Numbered from the stretch's first letter, positions 1 to 12,436 are shown. The stretch is 64,000 bases of DNA from Citrus sinensis (GCF_022201045.2 NC_068558.1:47843501-47907500), one strand, 5' to 3'. Program-made: numbers and translations. The notes: generated by a model not told the origin, from the letters alone.

Positions 1-307
1 TACATCAAATTAATCATAAAGTTAATATGACAGTTCTTGATACAAGTATTTCTTGCCTCCTCTTACTCAACAACATCATTCCCAATCGGCCAATTTCATA
101 CATTTTATTTTTCAATTGTAAATCTGCCCATTACCTTTAAAATGCCTTGTGTCAAGTTTATGGTAAACAAGTTAACAACACACTATGGAAAACTAAGTAG
201 CTATTGCATTCATCCTACTAACAGTTCGTAATTATCAAAACGGCTTATTCCAATTTTTTCTCGATTTACTTTTCTATTAAAAAACATCTGCAGTTAACTG
301 CCAACTA
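1..307. other. Intergenic, no gene seen
   Basis: AT-rich sequence upstream of the tRNA. A 64-codon open frame here has no recognisable family signature or coding bias, so I see nothing functional apart from possible upstream sequence of the tRNA gene. Confidence 0.5.
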
Positions 308-381
308 GGTGTCGTGGTGTAGTTGGTTATCACGTCAGTCTAACACACTGAAGGTCTCCGGTTCGAGTCCGGGCGACGCCA
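308..381 (+). tRNA. tRNA-Val (anticodon AAC)
   Basis: The sequence folds as a standard cloverleaf. The 7-bp acceptor stem GGTGTCG pairs with CGACGCC, with one G-T wobble. The D-arm carries the A-box (TGGTGTAGTTGG), the anticodon loop reads CTAACAC with AAC as anticodon, and the T-arm is GGTTCGAGTCC (B-box). There is no intron, A381 is the discriminator, and CCA is not encoded. A T6 run at 393-398 fits a Pol III terminator. It is the only tRNA I found. It lies about 120 bp upstream of the FKGP start codon on the same strand. Confidence 0.95.
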
Positions 382-392
382 TTGTTGAAAAC

Positions 393-398
393 TTTTTT
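393..398 (+). terminator. Pol III T-run terminator of tRNA-Val
   Basis: Six T residues 12 bp after the tRNA 3' end, the usual RNA polymerase III stop signal. Confidence 0.6.
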
Positions 399-502
399 CC
401 CTTTTAAAAATTTTTGGATTTGACCTCCCTGTATATTTCATTCTTCGCTCAGTGTAGAAGTAGCATAATAATCCAAAAATTTAGCGGGATATCCCGTGCG
501 AA

Positions 503-3500
503 ATGGATCCGCGAAGAGTGGGGAAATTCTCGAGAACCAAACACAAAAGAGCTAAAGCTGACTTAGCGGCAATCCTTCGTAAATCATGGTACCATTTAAG
601 GCTGTCGGTGAGACACCCGTCGCGGGTTCCCACGTGGGACGCTATTGTACTCACGGCGGCTAGCCCCGAGCAAGCCGAGCTTTACGAGTGGCAGCTCAGG
701 CGCGCCAAGCGCATGGGCCGAATCGCCAGTTCCACTGTCACTCTTGCCGTGCCGGACCCCGATGGCCAACGGATCGGCTCCGGTGCAGCCACTCTCAATG
801 CCATCTTTTCCCTCGCTATGCACTATCAAAAGCTCTGCCTGGATATTGGCCCTGAGGTAATTTCACTTAACTACAAGCTGTCAGTATAATTAGCGTCGTC
901 ATTTTCGCCAGGCTTGATTAAAACGAAAATCGAACACTTGGCAGATTTTAAGAATCTTGTATTTCAAAAAAAAAAAAAAAAAGATGATCTTGATTGCTTT
1001 ATGTTATGAGAATACTGGCTTTACAGCTATCTGTTGTGGTATTGGTGAAATGGAAATCCTTTCAGTTTCTGGCTTTAATGGTGTATTTTTATTATCAACA
1101 GGCAATTGCAAATGGTGGGAATTCTGGATCTTTTATGAAGAGTGAAGAATCTCTTAGTGCAATGGTTAAATTCATGGCCAAAAAGCATATACTATTGGTT
1201 CATGCTGGAGGTGACTCCAAGAGAGTCCCATGGGCCAATCCTATGGGGAAAGTTTTCCTTCCGCTTCCTTATTTGGCTGCAGATGACCCGGATGGACCTG
1301 TTCCGCTGCTTTTTGACCATATACTTGCAATTTCTTCTTGTGCAAGACAAGCTTTGAAAAATGAAGGTTATATGTGTGCTTTGTGACGTTTCACTTAGAG
1401 TTGATTGGCAATAGAATACATGCATCCTTATTTAGACATTCATCACATTTGGGGATCAAGAATCTCATTATCATTCAAGTTGAGTGGAGGATGGTATGCT
1501 CTATTGGCTTTCACAGATGAGGATATGTGTGAACCATACGAAGTTATATAACATTACAAATATCAGAATGGCTGTTCAATTTCACTGCATTTTACAGCTT
1601 GATGTATTAATCTTCTATCTTTACTTGAGCTCCTCCAATGCCAATTTATCTTGCTGCTTAATTGTATATAATGGACTTGAGCATGGTTTAGGTTCTGTGC
1701 TGTCAGACCAGTGCATTAGTTTCCTGTAGCCAGAATAATCTCAGTTTTAAACCATTGACCATAACAATAATTTATTTTTATTTCTATCATCCAAATATAA
1801 TAATAATAGTAATAACATCATCATTGCTACATAATATCCATGCATTGACAGTGTCACACTGGTTCACTTTCTTGTTACAACTTTTGATATTCACCTTGGG
1901 AGTTTTTTTTTTTTCCCTTTTTTTATTGCAGGCGGAATATTCACAATGACTGGGGATGTTCTTCCATGTTTTGATGCCTCCACCATGATTCTGCCAGAAG
2001 ATGCATCCTGTATCATAACTGTTCCCATCACCCTTGATATTGCATCTAACCATGGTGTTATTGTGGCAGCAAAAGACGGGATTCTCAATGAAAATTATGC
2101 ACTTAGTCTAGTTGATGATCTCCTTCAGAAACCAAATGTAGATGAGCTTGCTAAGAATCATGCAATTCTAGATGATGGTAGAGCGTTGCTTGACACAGGA
2201 ATAATAGCTGTTAGAGGGAAAGCATGGGAAGAGCTGGTCATGCTTTCTTGTTCCTGCCCACCAATGGTTTCAGAGCTTCTAAAGAGTGGAAAAGAGGCAA
2301 GTTATCGGTTGGCAATTTTATTCTTTGGATTGAAAATGTAATATCAAAAAGAAAATGGATGTATTTCATATATTTTTGTCATCTCTTGGCCTCTGATTGT
2401 CCTTGTTTCCTTATTATGATGTCTTGCTCTATGAAAATTACTTTCATATTTTGTCTCTATCAGAAAACTGTTGATTGCCTCTGAGATGGAACTTGTACCT
2501 TTTGGCAAAGAAACTAGAAAATTTTTTCCCCTTTTTTATTAGTCGTTATATGGATTTCTTACAACAAGATTATAGAACTTTTATCCTGTGCTCACAGTTC
2601 AATTGTTGGCATTTGTTCTTTGTAGATGAGTTTGTATGAAGATCTGGTTGCGGCTTGGGTACCAGCAAAACATGACTGGCTGATGTTACGCCCGTTGGGC
2701 AAAGAACTTGTTAGCAAATTGGGAAAACAGAGGATGTTCAGCTATTGTGCCTGTATGTTAATTACTTTTTTAAATATCAAATCTCGTTTTTCTTTCTTGT
2801 TACTATCTTCATACTTCCTTTATTGATGTTATCCTTGCTTAATTATTCCACTGCAGATGAATTGCTGTTTCTACATTTTGGAACCTCAAGTGAAGTTCTG
2901 GATCACCTAAGTGGGGATGTTTCAGGACTTGTAGGTCGAAGACATTTATGTTCCATCCCAGCAACCACTGTATCTGACATTGCAGCTTCTGCTGTTGTTC
3001 TTTCTAGCAAAATCGCGCATGGCGTCTCCATTGGGGAAGATTCTCTTATATATGATTCAAACATTTCCAGTGGAATACAAATCGGCTCCTTATCCATAGT
3101 TGTTGGCACTAATTTTCCCGAAGAAGCTGGTTCAACAGCAGAAGATTCATTTAGATTCATGCTTCCAGATCGCCATTGTCTTTGGGAGGTTCCCTTAGTA
3201 GGATGCACTGAAAGAGTATTAGTCTATTGTGGCCTCCATGATAATCCAAAAAATTCACTTACCAAGGATGGGACTTTTTGTGGTAAACCTTGGCAGAAAG
3301 TTTGGCATGATCTAGGCATTCAGGAAAGCGACCTGTGGAGCTCCACAGGCAGTCAGGAAAAGTGCTTATGGAATGCAAAAATATTCCCCATTCTTTCATA
3401 CTCTGAGATGCTTACCTTAGCAACATGGTTGATGGGCTTGAGTGACCATAAAACTGGATTCTTGCTTCCCTTGTGGAAAAACTCACGCCGTGTCAGTTTG

Positions 3501-5528
3501 GAGGAGTTGCACAGGTCGATTGACTTTTCAGAAATGTGTACTGGCTCCAGTAATCACCAAGCAGATCTTGCAGCTGGAATTGCCAAAGCATGCATTAATT
3601 ATGGCATGCTTGGGCGCAACTTATCGCAATTATGCGAAGAAATTCTTCAAAAAGAACTCTCTGGGGTTGATATATGCAAAGACATTCTAGACTTGTGTCC
3701 CAGACTTCAGGATCAGAATTCCAAAATTCTTCCGAAAAGCCGGGCATATCAAGCGCAAGTTGATCTTCTCCGTGCATGCAAAGAAGAGACAACAGCTTCT
3801 GAGTTGGAGCATAAAGTTTGGGCTGCAGTTGCTGATGAAACTGCTTCAGCCATAAAATATGGCTTTAGAGGTTCTCATTGCTTTACTATTATCATACTCT
3901 TGTAAAATACTAAAAAGCTGTATAGGCACTAATAAAAGAGTGATCAATCTTAATGTTAATTTATAATCTTCATAACTTATTCAACGGCCCATAGTTTACG
4001 AGCAACTTTTTTTTTCCCCAATTAATTGTAGAATACCTTCTGGAGCCCCTCAGCAGAGGTTCTTCAGCATATCAGAATAAAAATGATGATGGCTTTGTGG
4101 ATCATCCTTTCCAACCAAGAACTGTAAAGGTTGAATTACCAGTTCGGATAGATTTTGCTGGGGGTTGGAGTGATACTCCTCCTTGGAGTTTGGAGCGTGC
4201 TGGTTGTGTTCTCAATGTGGCAATAAGTTTGGAAAGTTCTCTTCCGATTGGCACCATCATAGAGACAACAAAAATGAGTGGCGTATTGATTAGTGATGAT
4301 GCTGGAAACCAGTTACATATTGAAGACCTCACCCCCATTGCTACTCCCTTCGACCATAATGATCCATTTCGGCTCGTCAAATCTGCATTGCTAGTAACTG
4401 GCGTTATTCATGAAAAACTTATTGAATCCATGGGCTTGCAGATCAGGACGTGGGCAAATGTCCCCCGTGGTAGTGGCTTAGGAACTTCTAGCATCTTAGC
4501 AGCTGCTGTTGTAAAAGCTCTTCTGCAGATAACCGATGGAGATCAAAGTAATGAAAATGTTGCGCGGCTTGTTTTGTTGTTAGAGCAGCTCATGGGCACA
4601 GGTGGTGGCTGGCAAGATCAAATTGGAGGTTTGTACCCAGGCATTAAGTTCACTTCAAGTTTCCCTGGAATACCATTGCGGCTCCAGGTGATCCCCCTAC
4701 TGGCTTCTCCTCAGCTGATTCTGGAGTTGCAGCAAAGATTGCTTGTGGTATTTACTGGTCAAGTAAGTATTCTAGCCCCCCCCCCCCCCCCCTTTCTTTA
4801 ATTTTATGGTTCACCCCTTGTTTTCCTATTGGATATTTATTTTTGATTTTTTCCCTGATACAACATTAATTTTTAAGGGTTTTAAGATTGTATTGATTTT
4901 TAAAGCTTTTCGTGTTAGATAGGCTAATTGTGTCAGTCTCAGTTTTTTTTTTCCATCGAATATCCTAAAACTCTGTTACTTGGCCCTCAACTTAAAAAAT
5001 GAATAAACCAACATTTTCAATGGTAGAAAAAAGGATGATATTGAAACAAAGACTTGATTCTCTTTTATTGTTGGGTTTTGTATACAGATATTTTTTTTGT
5101 CCTTGACGAATTTTGCAATTACTTAACAGGTTCGACTTGCACATCAAGTGCTACAAAAGGTGGTGACTCGGTATCTTCAAAGGGATAACCTTCTTATATC
5201 AAGTATCAAGCGTCTGACTGAATTGGCAAAGAATGGGAGAGACGCCTTAATGAACTGTGATGTAGATGAACTGGGAAAGATAATGCTGGAGGCTTGGAGA
5301 TTGCATCAGGAACTTGACCCCCATTGCAGCAACGAATTTGTTGACAGGCTGTTTGCATTTGCTGATCCATACTGTTGCGGCTACAAGCTAGTCGGTGCTG
5401 GTGGAGGGGGCTTTGCATTATTACTCGCCAAGGATGCTGAATCTGCCACAGAATTAAGACGCATGCTGGAAAAAGATTCAAATTTTAACTCTGAAGTATA
5501 CAATTGGAACATCTACTTAGAATCTTAG
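503..5528 (+). CDS. FKGP: Bifunctional L-fucokinase / GDP-L-fucose pyrophosphorylase
   Basis: It converts salvaged L-fucose to fucose-1-phosphate and then to GDP-fucose, in the cytosol, for cell-wall and glycoprotein fucosylation. There are seven exons: 503-856, 1102-1366, 1932-2296, 2626-2752, 2857-3870, 4032-4762 and 5130-5528, giving 1084 aa, close to Arabidopsis FKGP (about 1055). The N-terminal pyrophosphorylase part begins with LRKSWYHLRLSVRHP and holds the nucleotide-binding GSGAATLNAI near residue 95. The C-terminal GHMP kinase part has ELPVRIDFAGGWSDTPP, the ATP loop PRGSGLGTSS near residue 855, and GAGGGGFALLLAKD near 1041. The start is the first in-frame ATG and gives a basic leader (MDPRRVGKFSRTKHKRAK) before the conserved KADLAAILRKSW. 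Intron 3 (2297-2625) begins with GC, not GT. Intron 6 has a C17 run just after its donor. All catalytic motifs look intact. Confidence 0.96.
4776..4792 (+). repeat. Poly-C tract (C17) in FKGP intron 6
   Basis: A run of 17 C that begins 13 bases into intron 6. It is a mononucleotide microsatellite, and its length may be uncertain in the assembly. Confidence 0.9.
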
Positions 5529-6416
5529 CCCGTATGCTGGGAAACTTCAAGAAAATAGCTTATTCTTTGTTGTGTCTTTAGATGCTCATATTGATTCTAT
5601 ATTGAAGTCATTGTTGTATAAGTGAACGAGTCTGTAAGCATGTATACGAGAAAACAAATTAAAATACTTATTCTCGGTAATAAAACACGACAACGAAATT
5701 CAGAAGAAGAAGGCCGATGCATGTGTATTTTGTTTTTTTCAATGAACTTGCTTAGATATTGCTTCCTCTTATTGAGTTGGGGCATGGCCTAGAAAGGGAG
5801 CATCAACTTTCTTGTTCAAATGATGATGACCTGTGACGTAGGCCCAAGCCAAGCATATCTTGCTAAAATGGCAAAGAATCCAAAGCGCTTTGGATTCCTT
5901 TTTCTTAACCGGAAAACGTCACCGCTTTTGCTTACATAGTTGAATTTTATTTTGGTCATGAATGATTTAGGCGTCTCAAATTTCACAATCTTCTTCTTTG
6001 ATCACCTGTTGGTCCCCTTCCTGGCTCGGCAACACAATATGATTCCCACTATTATTATATGACCCTTCAATTTTCCGACTAGAAGCCAAAACGGAAAGAA
6101 AACATTTAGAATTTGGCCATCATTATTATCGTATTTATAGTTCTTTTCATATTCAATGATAGCGAGCCTTTTCTGAAGAAAATAAATCCGGAAAAACAAT
6201 ATCAAACGATATTCGGTAACGGTGGTTGAGCTGACGCTTTGGCTAGCTAGCCAATCAAGTGCTGCCACCGCATTTTATCAAGTTTTTAACTCGAGTGGGG
6301 TCACATCTTCTTCTTCTTCTTTTTACCATTTTTTGGCTTTTGCTTTACCAAAACGAGAACTTATTTTTCACTATCTGCAGTCGCTGCAGACCGGGAAGCA
6401 GAGAGAAAGAGAGCAG
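5529..6416. other. Intergenic between FKGP and LRAT-like gene
   Basis: This holds the FKGP 3' UTR, the promoter and the 5' leader of the next gene. A TTC-rich leader with a GCTAGCTAGC motif at 6241-6250 precedes the ATG at 6417. I see no further gene. Confidence 0.5.
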
Positions 6417-8050
6417 ATGGGTCTGCTCACAAACAGAGTAGAGCGAAATGAGATCAAGGCGGGGGATCATATTTACACTTACAGAGCTGTTTTTGCTTAC
6501 TCTCACCATGGTATTTTCTATCTCTTTCTTTCTCGTCTTTTGTTTGTTTGTTTGTTTTGGCTTACAGATTACGATTTTCTTTAATCTTTCTTGAATTTTG
6601 CAATGTGGGTTCGTCGTTTAATACTCATTCTTTTGTTTTTGCGTTTAAGATTTTTTTTCCTTGTATTTGATTCAATTCCACCGCTGTTTTTGGTTCAATT
6701 TTTTCCTAAATTGCCTTTATTTCATTTTAATTCTTATTTGCACCAATTCTTCTTCTTCTTTTTACCCTTTTGGGTTGCTTTTTTTCTTTGTTTTTCCATA
6801 TCTGTATATTATGAGGGCTCTTTCTTTCAGCTTCTGCAAAGCAAACTATCCAATGGAAGCTGTGAATTGGCTCCCACTGCTTCAGGGTAACCAAAATGCA
6901 AAACAGAATTGTGAAATGAAAGCATGTTTCATTAAAATGCCTGTGCAGATTTATGACTACTATTGTCCATTGCAGTTTTTTTTTTCGCTGATTACTAAGA
7001 TTTTTTAAGTTGACTGTGCAAGAAAACATCTATGCTATTGGATCATTTACTATTTACAGTTATGTTTCTTTTGGTGGCTGAGATGGTGGGAGACCTAAGA
7101 ATATTTTGTGGATTTAGATTTTTCTCTTATTATTGTGCCTTACATAAGATTTGGATAATCTTTTCCCTTCTCAATCAGATATATATCCCATTCTGATGCA
7201 GAATTATTGGTTAATCATCCGTAAAATAATTTGTAACAGTATCTTATGGGGTGGAGTTTAAATGTTCTTGGTCGATTGATAATAAGATCCTTGTGTTTTC
7301 AACAGATTATTTTGTGATTGAATCTACTCTAATCATGAGTTCTGTTGAATATCAAACCATACAGGTATTTATGTCGGGGGAAGCAAGGTAGTGCATTTTA
7401 GACCTGAACGGAACTTAATTGTGGGAGCGGAGACATCTTCTGAGACACAGAATTCAATCCTCCCATCATCCTGTCTGATCTTTCCTGATTGCGGATTCAG
7501 GCAACCCAACAGTGGAGTTATCCTCTCGTGCTTGGACTGTTTCCTTGGAAATGGATCACTGTATTGCTTTGAATATGGAGTTGCCCCATCAGTTTTTCTA
7601 GCCAAAGTACGTGGTGGTACCTGCACAACTGCAACATCTGACCCACCAGAAACAGTCATCCACCGAGCTATGTATCTTCTGCAAAATGGATTTGGTAACT
7701 ACAATGTGTTTCAAAACAACTGTGAGGACTTTGCCCTATACTGCAAAACAGGTCTTCTGATTGTGGATAGGCAAGGGGTTGGATCAAGTGGTCAAGCTTC
7801 TTCTGTAATTGGTGCCCCATTAGCTGCCATTCTTTCTTCTCCACTGAAGTTACTGATGCCTAGTCCTGTTGGTATGGCAACAGTTACTGCTGGGATGTAC
7901 TGTATGAGCAGATATGCTACAGATATTGGTGTTCGATCTGACGTGATCAAGGTGGCAGTGGAGGACTTGGCTGTGAACCTGGGCTGGCTCAGTCGTCATG
8001 AGGAAACAAGTGAAGAAAACAAGTCTTCTAACCAACTGATAACCATGTGA
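6417..8050 (+). CDS. LRAT/NC-domain family protein (NlpC/P60-like thiol hydrolase fold)
   Basis: Two exons, 6417-6510 and 7365-8050, joined at CAT-G|GT, encode 259 aa. The LRAT/NC domain fills roughly residues 10-165. AGDHIYTYR leads to [14 protein letters not shown], with the paired His near 31 and 42, and [13 protein letters not shown] supplies the Cys at about 151, so the His-His-Cys set of permuted NlpC/P60 enzymes is present. Family members in animals are lecithin:retinol acyltransferases and phospholipid acyl-transferases. The plant proteins have this fold, but their substrate is not something I can state. The tail (residues 165-230) has hydrophobic segments that could bind membrane. 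The 854-bp intron splits the gene at the position usual for this plant family. The start is the only ATG in frame with the domain. Confidence 0.9.
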
Positions 8051-8736
8051 CAGTTATCCCTGGTGCATGCAAAGCTGGGTAGATATACTATTGGCAATTA
8101 GCATAACAAGCATTTAGTGCCATCGATGATATGTAACTTATGGTGTTTGTGTTTCTCCTCCCATTCTCTTTTCTCAAGGTTATCCTGCAACTGTATTTTG
8201 GGTGTTAAAACTTAAAAATATGTATCAAATATTGGAAAACTTGGAATAATTGTGGTTTAAATCAAGTATTGGGTGCTCTACCATTTAATGTTATTTAAAC
8301 TTCACTTTTGGACTTTATCAGCTGGTGATATTAGAACATTAGTTGGCAATATGTAAACTGGAGAAATTCTGAAGCCTGATACTTGCTTAAATTGAAGAAA
8401 TGTCAGAAGAGCGTAAAAGCTGAAACTTGACATTGGTATAGGCCTTAGAAAGGCACGCAAGTAATTTGTATGAACTTGTATCAGCCTGTGACAAATGACA
8501 TTGAAGAAAATTCTGTTGTGTTTTGTTTTGTTGTGTCTCGCATTTGGAAAGTTGTTCTTTACTCTTACAATTGATTAATTTATTCTCTCAAAAATCCCAA
8601 ATCATCATCGTAGGTTTTGCTTAATTTCCTAATGGCGTATATCGTTGTATATTAATGACTGGATTCATTGATATATGAAGCCGCCCAACAAGAAATTTAA
8701 GCCACTTGTATAGAGTAGAAACATGAAAGTGTAGAG
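8051..8736. other. 3' UTR and intergenic
   Basis: Downstream sequence of the LRAT-like gene, including short AT-rich stretches. No open frame of interest. It ends with the 8-bp target site of the next element (8729-8736). Confidence 0.5.
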
Positions 8737-9614
8737 TAGGGATGACAATTGTACCCGCAAACTCGCAAACCCGCCCAAACCCACCCGCCAAAATCCGCCC
8801 GTTGCGGGTAATTTTATCCGTTGCGGGCGGGTTTAGTATTATAAATTAAAACCCGCATATGGATGCGGGTGGGTTTGGTATTAACCTTATACCTGGTGGA
8901 TACCCGCATGGATGTCCACCAAACCCGCAATAATTTTTTTCAAATATTTTTAATTTAATTTAAATATAAAAATATATAAAGAAAATAATGTAATTAATCA
9001 AATTATCAAATAGCAAAAGGCTCAAAGTTGTGTATGTGTGTATATGGCTCATCTCTTATTCTAAAGTCATAACCTAAAGAAAACTAAAGGCATTTCCCTT
9101 CGAATTAGTATTTGAAAATATTAATCTTAATTATTATTTTAGGCATTGTGTTAGATGGGTGCTTATGGTGGTGAATAAAATAAATATATTCTCTTTGATC
9201 TTGTTTTAAATGATAATATGAAATGTAATTATTATTTGTAGATATTAGTTTGTGTTTTTTAAATAAATTTGTATAATTTATACTTAAATTTGAGAATTTG
9301 TGTTGAATTGATGTGGAAATTTTAATTTTTCATTTACATTGTTTAAATATAAAATTGAATATGTTATATGGAACTTGAGGTTATTATTATAAATTTATAT
9401 ATTAAATATTTGTGATTTTAAATACGGAAACCCGTAAAAAATCCACCGGATACCATTGCGGGTTTGGTAATTGTTAAAACCCGCTGCGGGTGGATTTTTT
9501 TAAAAAAATTAAAACCCGCTGCGGGTTGCGGGTGGGTTTGGTAATTTAAATTTTGTGCGGGTTTGGATTTGATAATAGCAAACCCGCTGCGGGCGGTGCC
9601 TATTACCATCCCTA
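8737..9614. mobile_element. Non-autonomous hAT-superfamily element, 878 bp, 8-bp TSD
   Basis: The ends are imperfect inverted repeats: TAGGGATGACAAT at the left and ATTACCATCCCTA at the right. The element is flanked by a perfect 8-bp duplication GTGTAGAG at 8729-8736 and 9615-9622. An 8-bp target site and TAGGGATGG-type ends are hAT features. Both subterminal regions are dense in ACCCGC/GCGGGT motifs, probable transposase-binding repeats, around an AT-rich core with no transposase frame. The perfect target duplication suggests a fairly recent insertion. Confidence 0.9.
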
Positions 9615-9622
9615 GTGTAGAG

Positions 9623-10054
9623 CCTATCAAATGAAAGTTAGGCTATGAAATATTGAAATGTACGACATAAACATAACGAATAATTAATGGCACAACGCTG
9701 ATCGCACAATCTACATCGGTGTATTGCATGGTGTAATGCAATAGCCCAAAGTAATGAATTGACCTCTCTGTCTCTCTCGAAAAAAAAAGCAGTAACTTTT
9801 TCTTTTTTTTGTTTACTTACTTTAACGTACATGATAAACAATATCTATCTACTGGTAGAGCAAACTTAAAATTTATTATACATAATAATGAGATGATAGA
9901 ATTTCGGGGAAACAAAACAAAGCTTTATTGGACATTCAAATGCTTCTTTACTGCACAGTATGTCAAGTGTAAATTAAGTACTTTTTGCTAATTGACTCTC
10001 TGGGATCTTCGAAACATTGATAGAATTGATTTCTTCTGTCAAATCAAGATAAAC
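9623..10054. other. Convergent intergenic gap before ALMT 3' end
   Basis: AT-rich, no gene seen. It contains the 3' UTR of the minus-strand ALMT gene. Confidence 0.5.
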
Positions 10055-12389
10055 TCAGACCTTTTGGGGGATCTTAACTGTTTCGGGATCTTGGTTTTCT
10101 GAAGTGAGTTTTTTAGGGGATTGATTGCTTTTAGATTTCTTGTTATCAGTTGTGGGCTTGAATTCTGCAAGGACGGCCAACTCATTGACTCCATTGACAA
10201 TTACTTCGATTTTTGCTGCATTTTCTATCAACAAAGACGCTAAAGTGGCCAGGGGAAGAATCTCCATGAAAGAAGATGAGGCTCTGATACTCGTGATGGG
10301 CTCTGTATTGCAATTTCCAGAAGCTTCCACTGTTGACGGGGATGGGTTTTTAATACTGATGTTGTGATTAGGAAGTGAAATCAAGGCGTGTTTAAGTTCT
10401 TGCACTGCAAAGTTCATTTCTCCAACTGATAAATTTATTTTAGATGATTGTTTCATTGTTTTCAAGGCAAATGCCAATTCTTGCAAGACGTTAGAGGAAC
10501 TGCTACTCAATCTCATGCAAATATTGTTCAAATGCCTCTTTAGATGAGGAGGTGCCTGTGGTCAAAATTATATGATAAGTTGCTTATTGGAGAACAAAAA
10601 ATATCAAAGATTTATTTTTAGTGTTTGGTGAAAGAATTTGAAACTGTGTCCAGCACAAGACTTATTTGATTATAAATATGGGATTCTTTATTGAAATTAA
10701 TTAAGTGGGTTACCTGAGTTTCTGAATCTACGCAACCATGGAGAGTCTCAATACAATAAGCACAGTTACGTATTGAAGCCCCAATCTTGAGATACTGTTT
10801 CCATGGGTGTCTGAAGCTGAAGCGACCATGTGCTGGTTCCCATCTCGCAAAGTTGGCCTGCAAAGAAACATAAATTAAGTTTTAATTTGGATAAATAAAT
10901 TAAATTCAGTGCCATTTATGTATTATCACTTACAATAATTGAACAAATAAAAAGTAGCAAACTACCTTCAATTCTTCTGTCGCCTTTGAATTGAGCGCGC
11001 ATCTATACCCTTTCATTTTCTTACTACAAGCTTCATCTTTAGCAGTCGAAGTTTTGTTGTGTCTAAAGTATTCAACCACGCACTCTGAAAAGAAATGAAA
11101 TTCGACAACGGATTAAAAAACGCCACATCAACATATATATCATGGTATTGCATGTTTCATTGCGTATAGGTTTAATATGGTTTTTGACTTTTTGTGAACA
11201 TACCATCCAATGAATGAGCTAATTTCTCCAAGTTTTGACAAATAAGAAGGTGAAGCTCATCACCTGCCCACATGGGACAGAAAAGCATGCTTATAATTAT
11301 GCAGATGGAGGCTCCAATGGCGATTGTCGATAATCTTTGTTGGGCCAGCTCCAACAATCTGTCCACACGATAGCCTGAAACCGACACTAAGCTGAAAGTG
11401 AGGATGAAGATCATGATACCATAGTCGAATCTGGCTTTGATTGTTGGCATAAATCGAGAGAATGTTGCTGCTGAAGCTGCAGCGAAGAGAATTAATTTGT
11501 TAGTGTATGCGTGTGTGTGTGTGTGTGTGTGTGTATTATATATATAAGACTTAATTAAAATATAAATGGCCAAGCTAGGAATATTTTTCACTTACCTAAA
11601 AGGAAAAGTGAGATTCCAAGAACTATGGGCTCTAAATTTTTTCCAGAGTGAAAAGCAATCCAGTGAACACCAACTCCAAGTGACCCAGCAAGAAACGTTC
11701 CTATTGCTCTATTAATGCATTTTCCGAGTGTTGCACCTGAAATTAACGCGTACCATCAGTTACGTACAGTAATTACATGCATGCATATGCATATATATAT
11801 ATAATTTCTAATTAGTAATTTCTGACCATATTAAAATTAGGGATAAATTAAAACATAAGAAAACATAAATTTTAATATATTATACTACAAAATACGTACA
11901 CTGCATTGGAATTTATAGTTTTATTGTTTTTCAATTTATCCCTGATTTTAATATAGTTAGGGATTTTTAATTGAAGAACGCACAATTTATAATTAATTTT
12001 AGAATAATAATATAACAACATGCACAAAAATGAAATGATTTCGAATACTGACCTACGGAAGATTCAAAAACTACGACGACAGTCATAACTGCCCACATAG
12101 CGTTACCTCCAACGCCATCATACAAAGGCCTCATGTAATAAAAAAGAGATACAAGGGAAATTGCTAGCCCTACTTTGAGACCATGGATGACTTTCTTAGG
12201 CTCGTCAACTGCTAAATTCCAAGCCTTCTCCAAGAACTTGCAGATTTTCAGAATGAACCCTCCTAACATCAGTCTCTTGAACCACGTCCACGCTCTCAGG
12301 ATTGCCCCGGTTTCAGGCTCTAATCTCTCCGACACCCCATCAGATACATTTATCCTCCATTCCAATTTTCTCGACGCTTCCTTTCCCAT
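10055..12389 (-). CDS. ALMT: Aluminium-activated malate transporter family anion channel
   Basis: Six exons on the minus strand, in gene order 12389-12053, 11736-11596, 11476-11204, 11084-10966, 10857-10714 and 10555-10055, encode 504 aa. ALMTs are anion channels of the plasma membrane or tonoplast that pass malate and other anions. The N-terminal half holds the family's six membrane spans at about residues 65-220. Hallmarks are [40 protein letters not shown] and [13 protein letters not shown] second conserved block, [23 protein letters not shown], opens the cytosolic C-terminal half. The tail is Lys/Ser-rich. The start is the ATG at 12389, which gives [11 protein letters not shown]; upstream codons in frame are not ATG. 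The sequence resembles the plasma-membrane ALMT2/7/8/10 group, by memory only. A (GT)13 repeat lies 22 bp upstream of the ATG, and a MITE sits in intron 1. Confidence 0.93.
11513..11534. repeat. (GT)n microsatellite in ALMT intron 2
   Basis: Dinucleotide GT/TG run followed by a short TA run, within the intron between exons 2 and 3. Confidence 0.85.
11810..11972. mobile_element. MITE-like inverted repeat in ALMT intron 1
   Basis: The left arm contains CATATTAAAATTAGGGATAA and the right arm, reversed, TATATTAAAATCAGGGATAA; arms of roughly 55 bp flank a short centre with GCATTGGAA. No convincing target duplication was found. A related element with a similar arm and centre lies in ORMDL intron 2. 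Confidence 0.65.
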
Positions 12390-12405
12390 TATTATGTACA
12401 AGCTT

Positions 12406-12410
<5 letters not shown>

Positions 12411-12436
<26 letters not shown>
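12411..12436. repeat. (GT)13 microsatellite in ALMT 5' leader
   Basis: A 26-bp GT repeat immediately upstream of the ALMT start codon. Transcribed from the minus strand it would be an AC repeat in the 5' UTR or core promoter. Confidence 0.9.
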
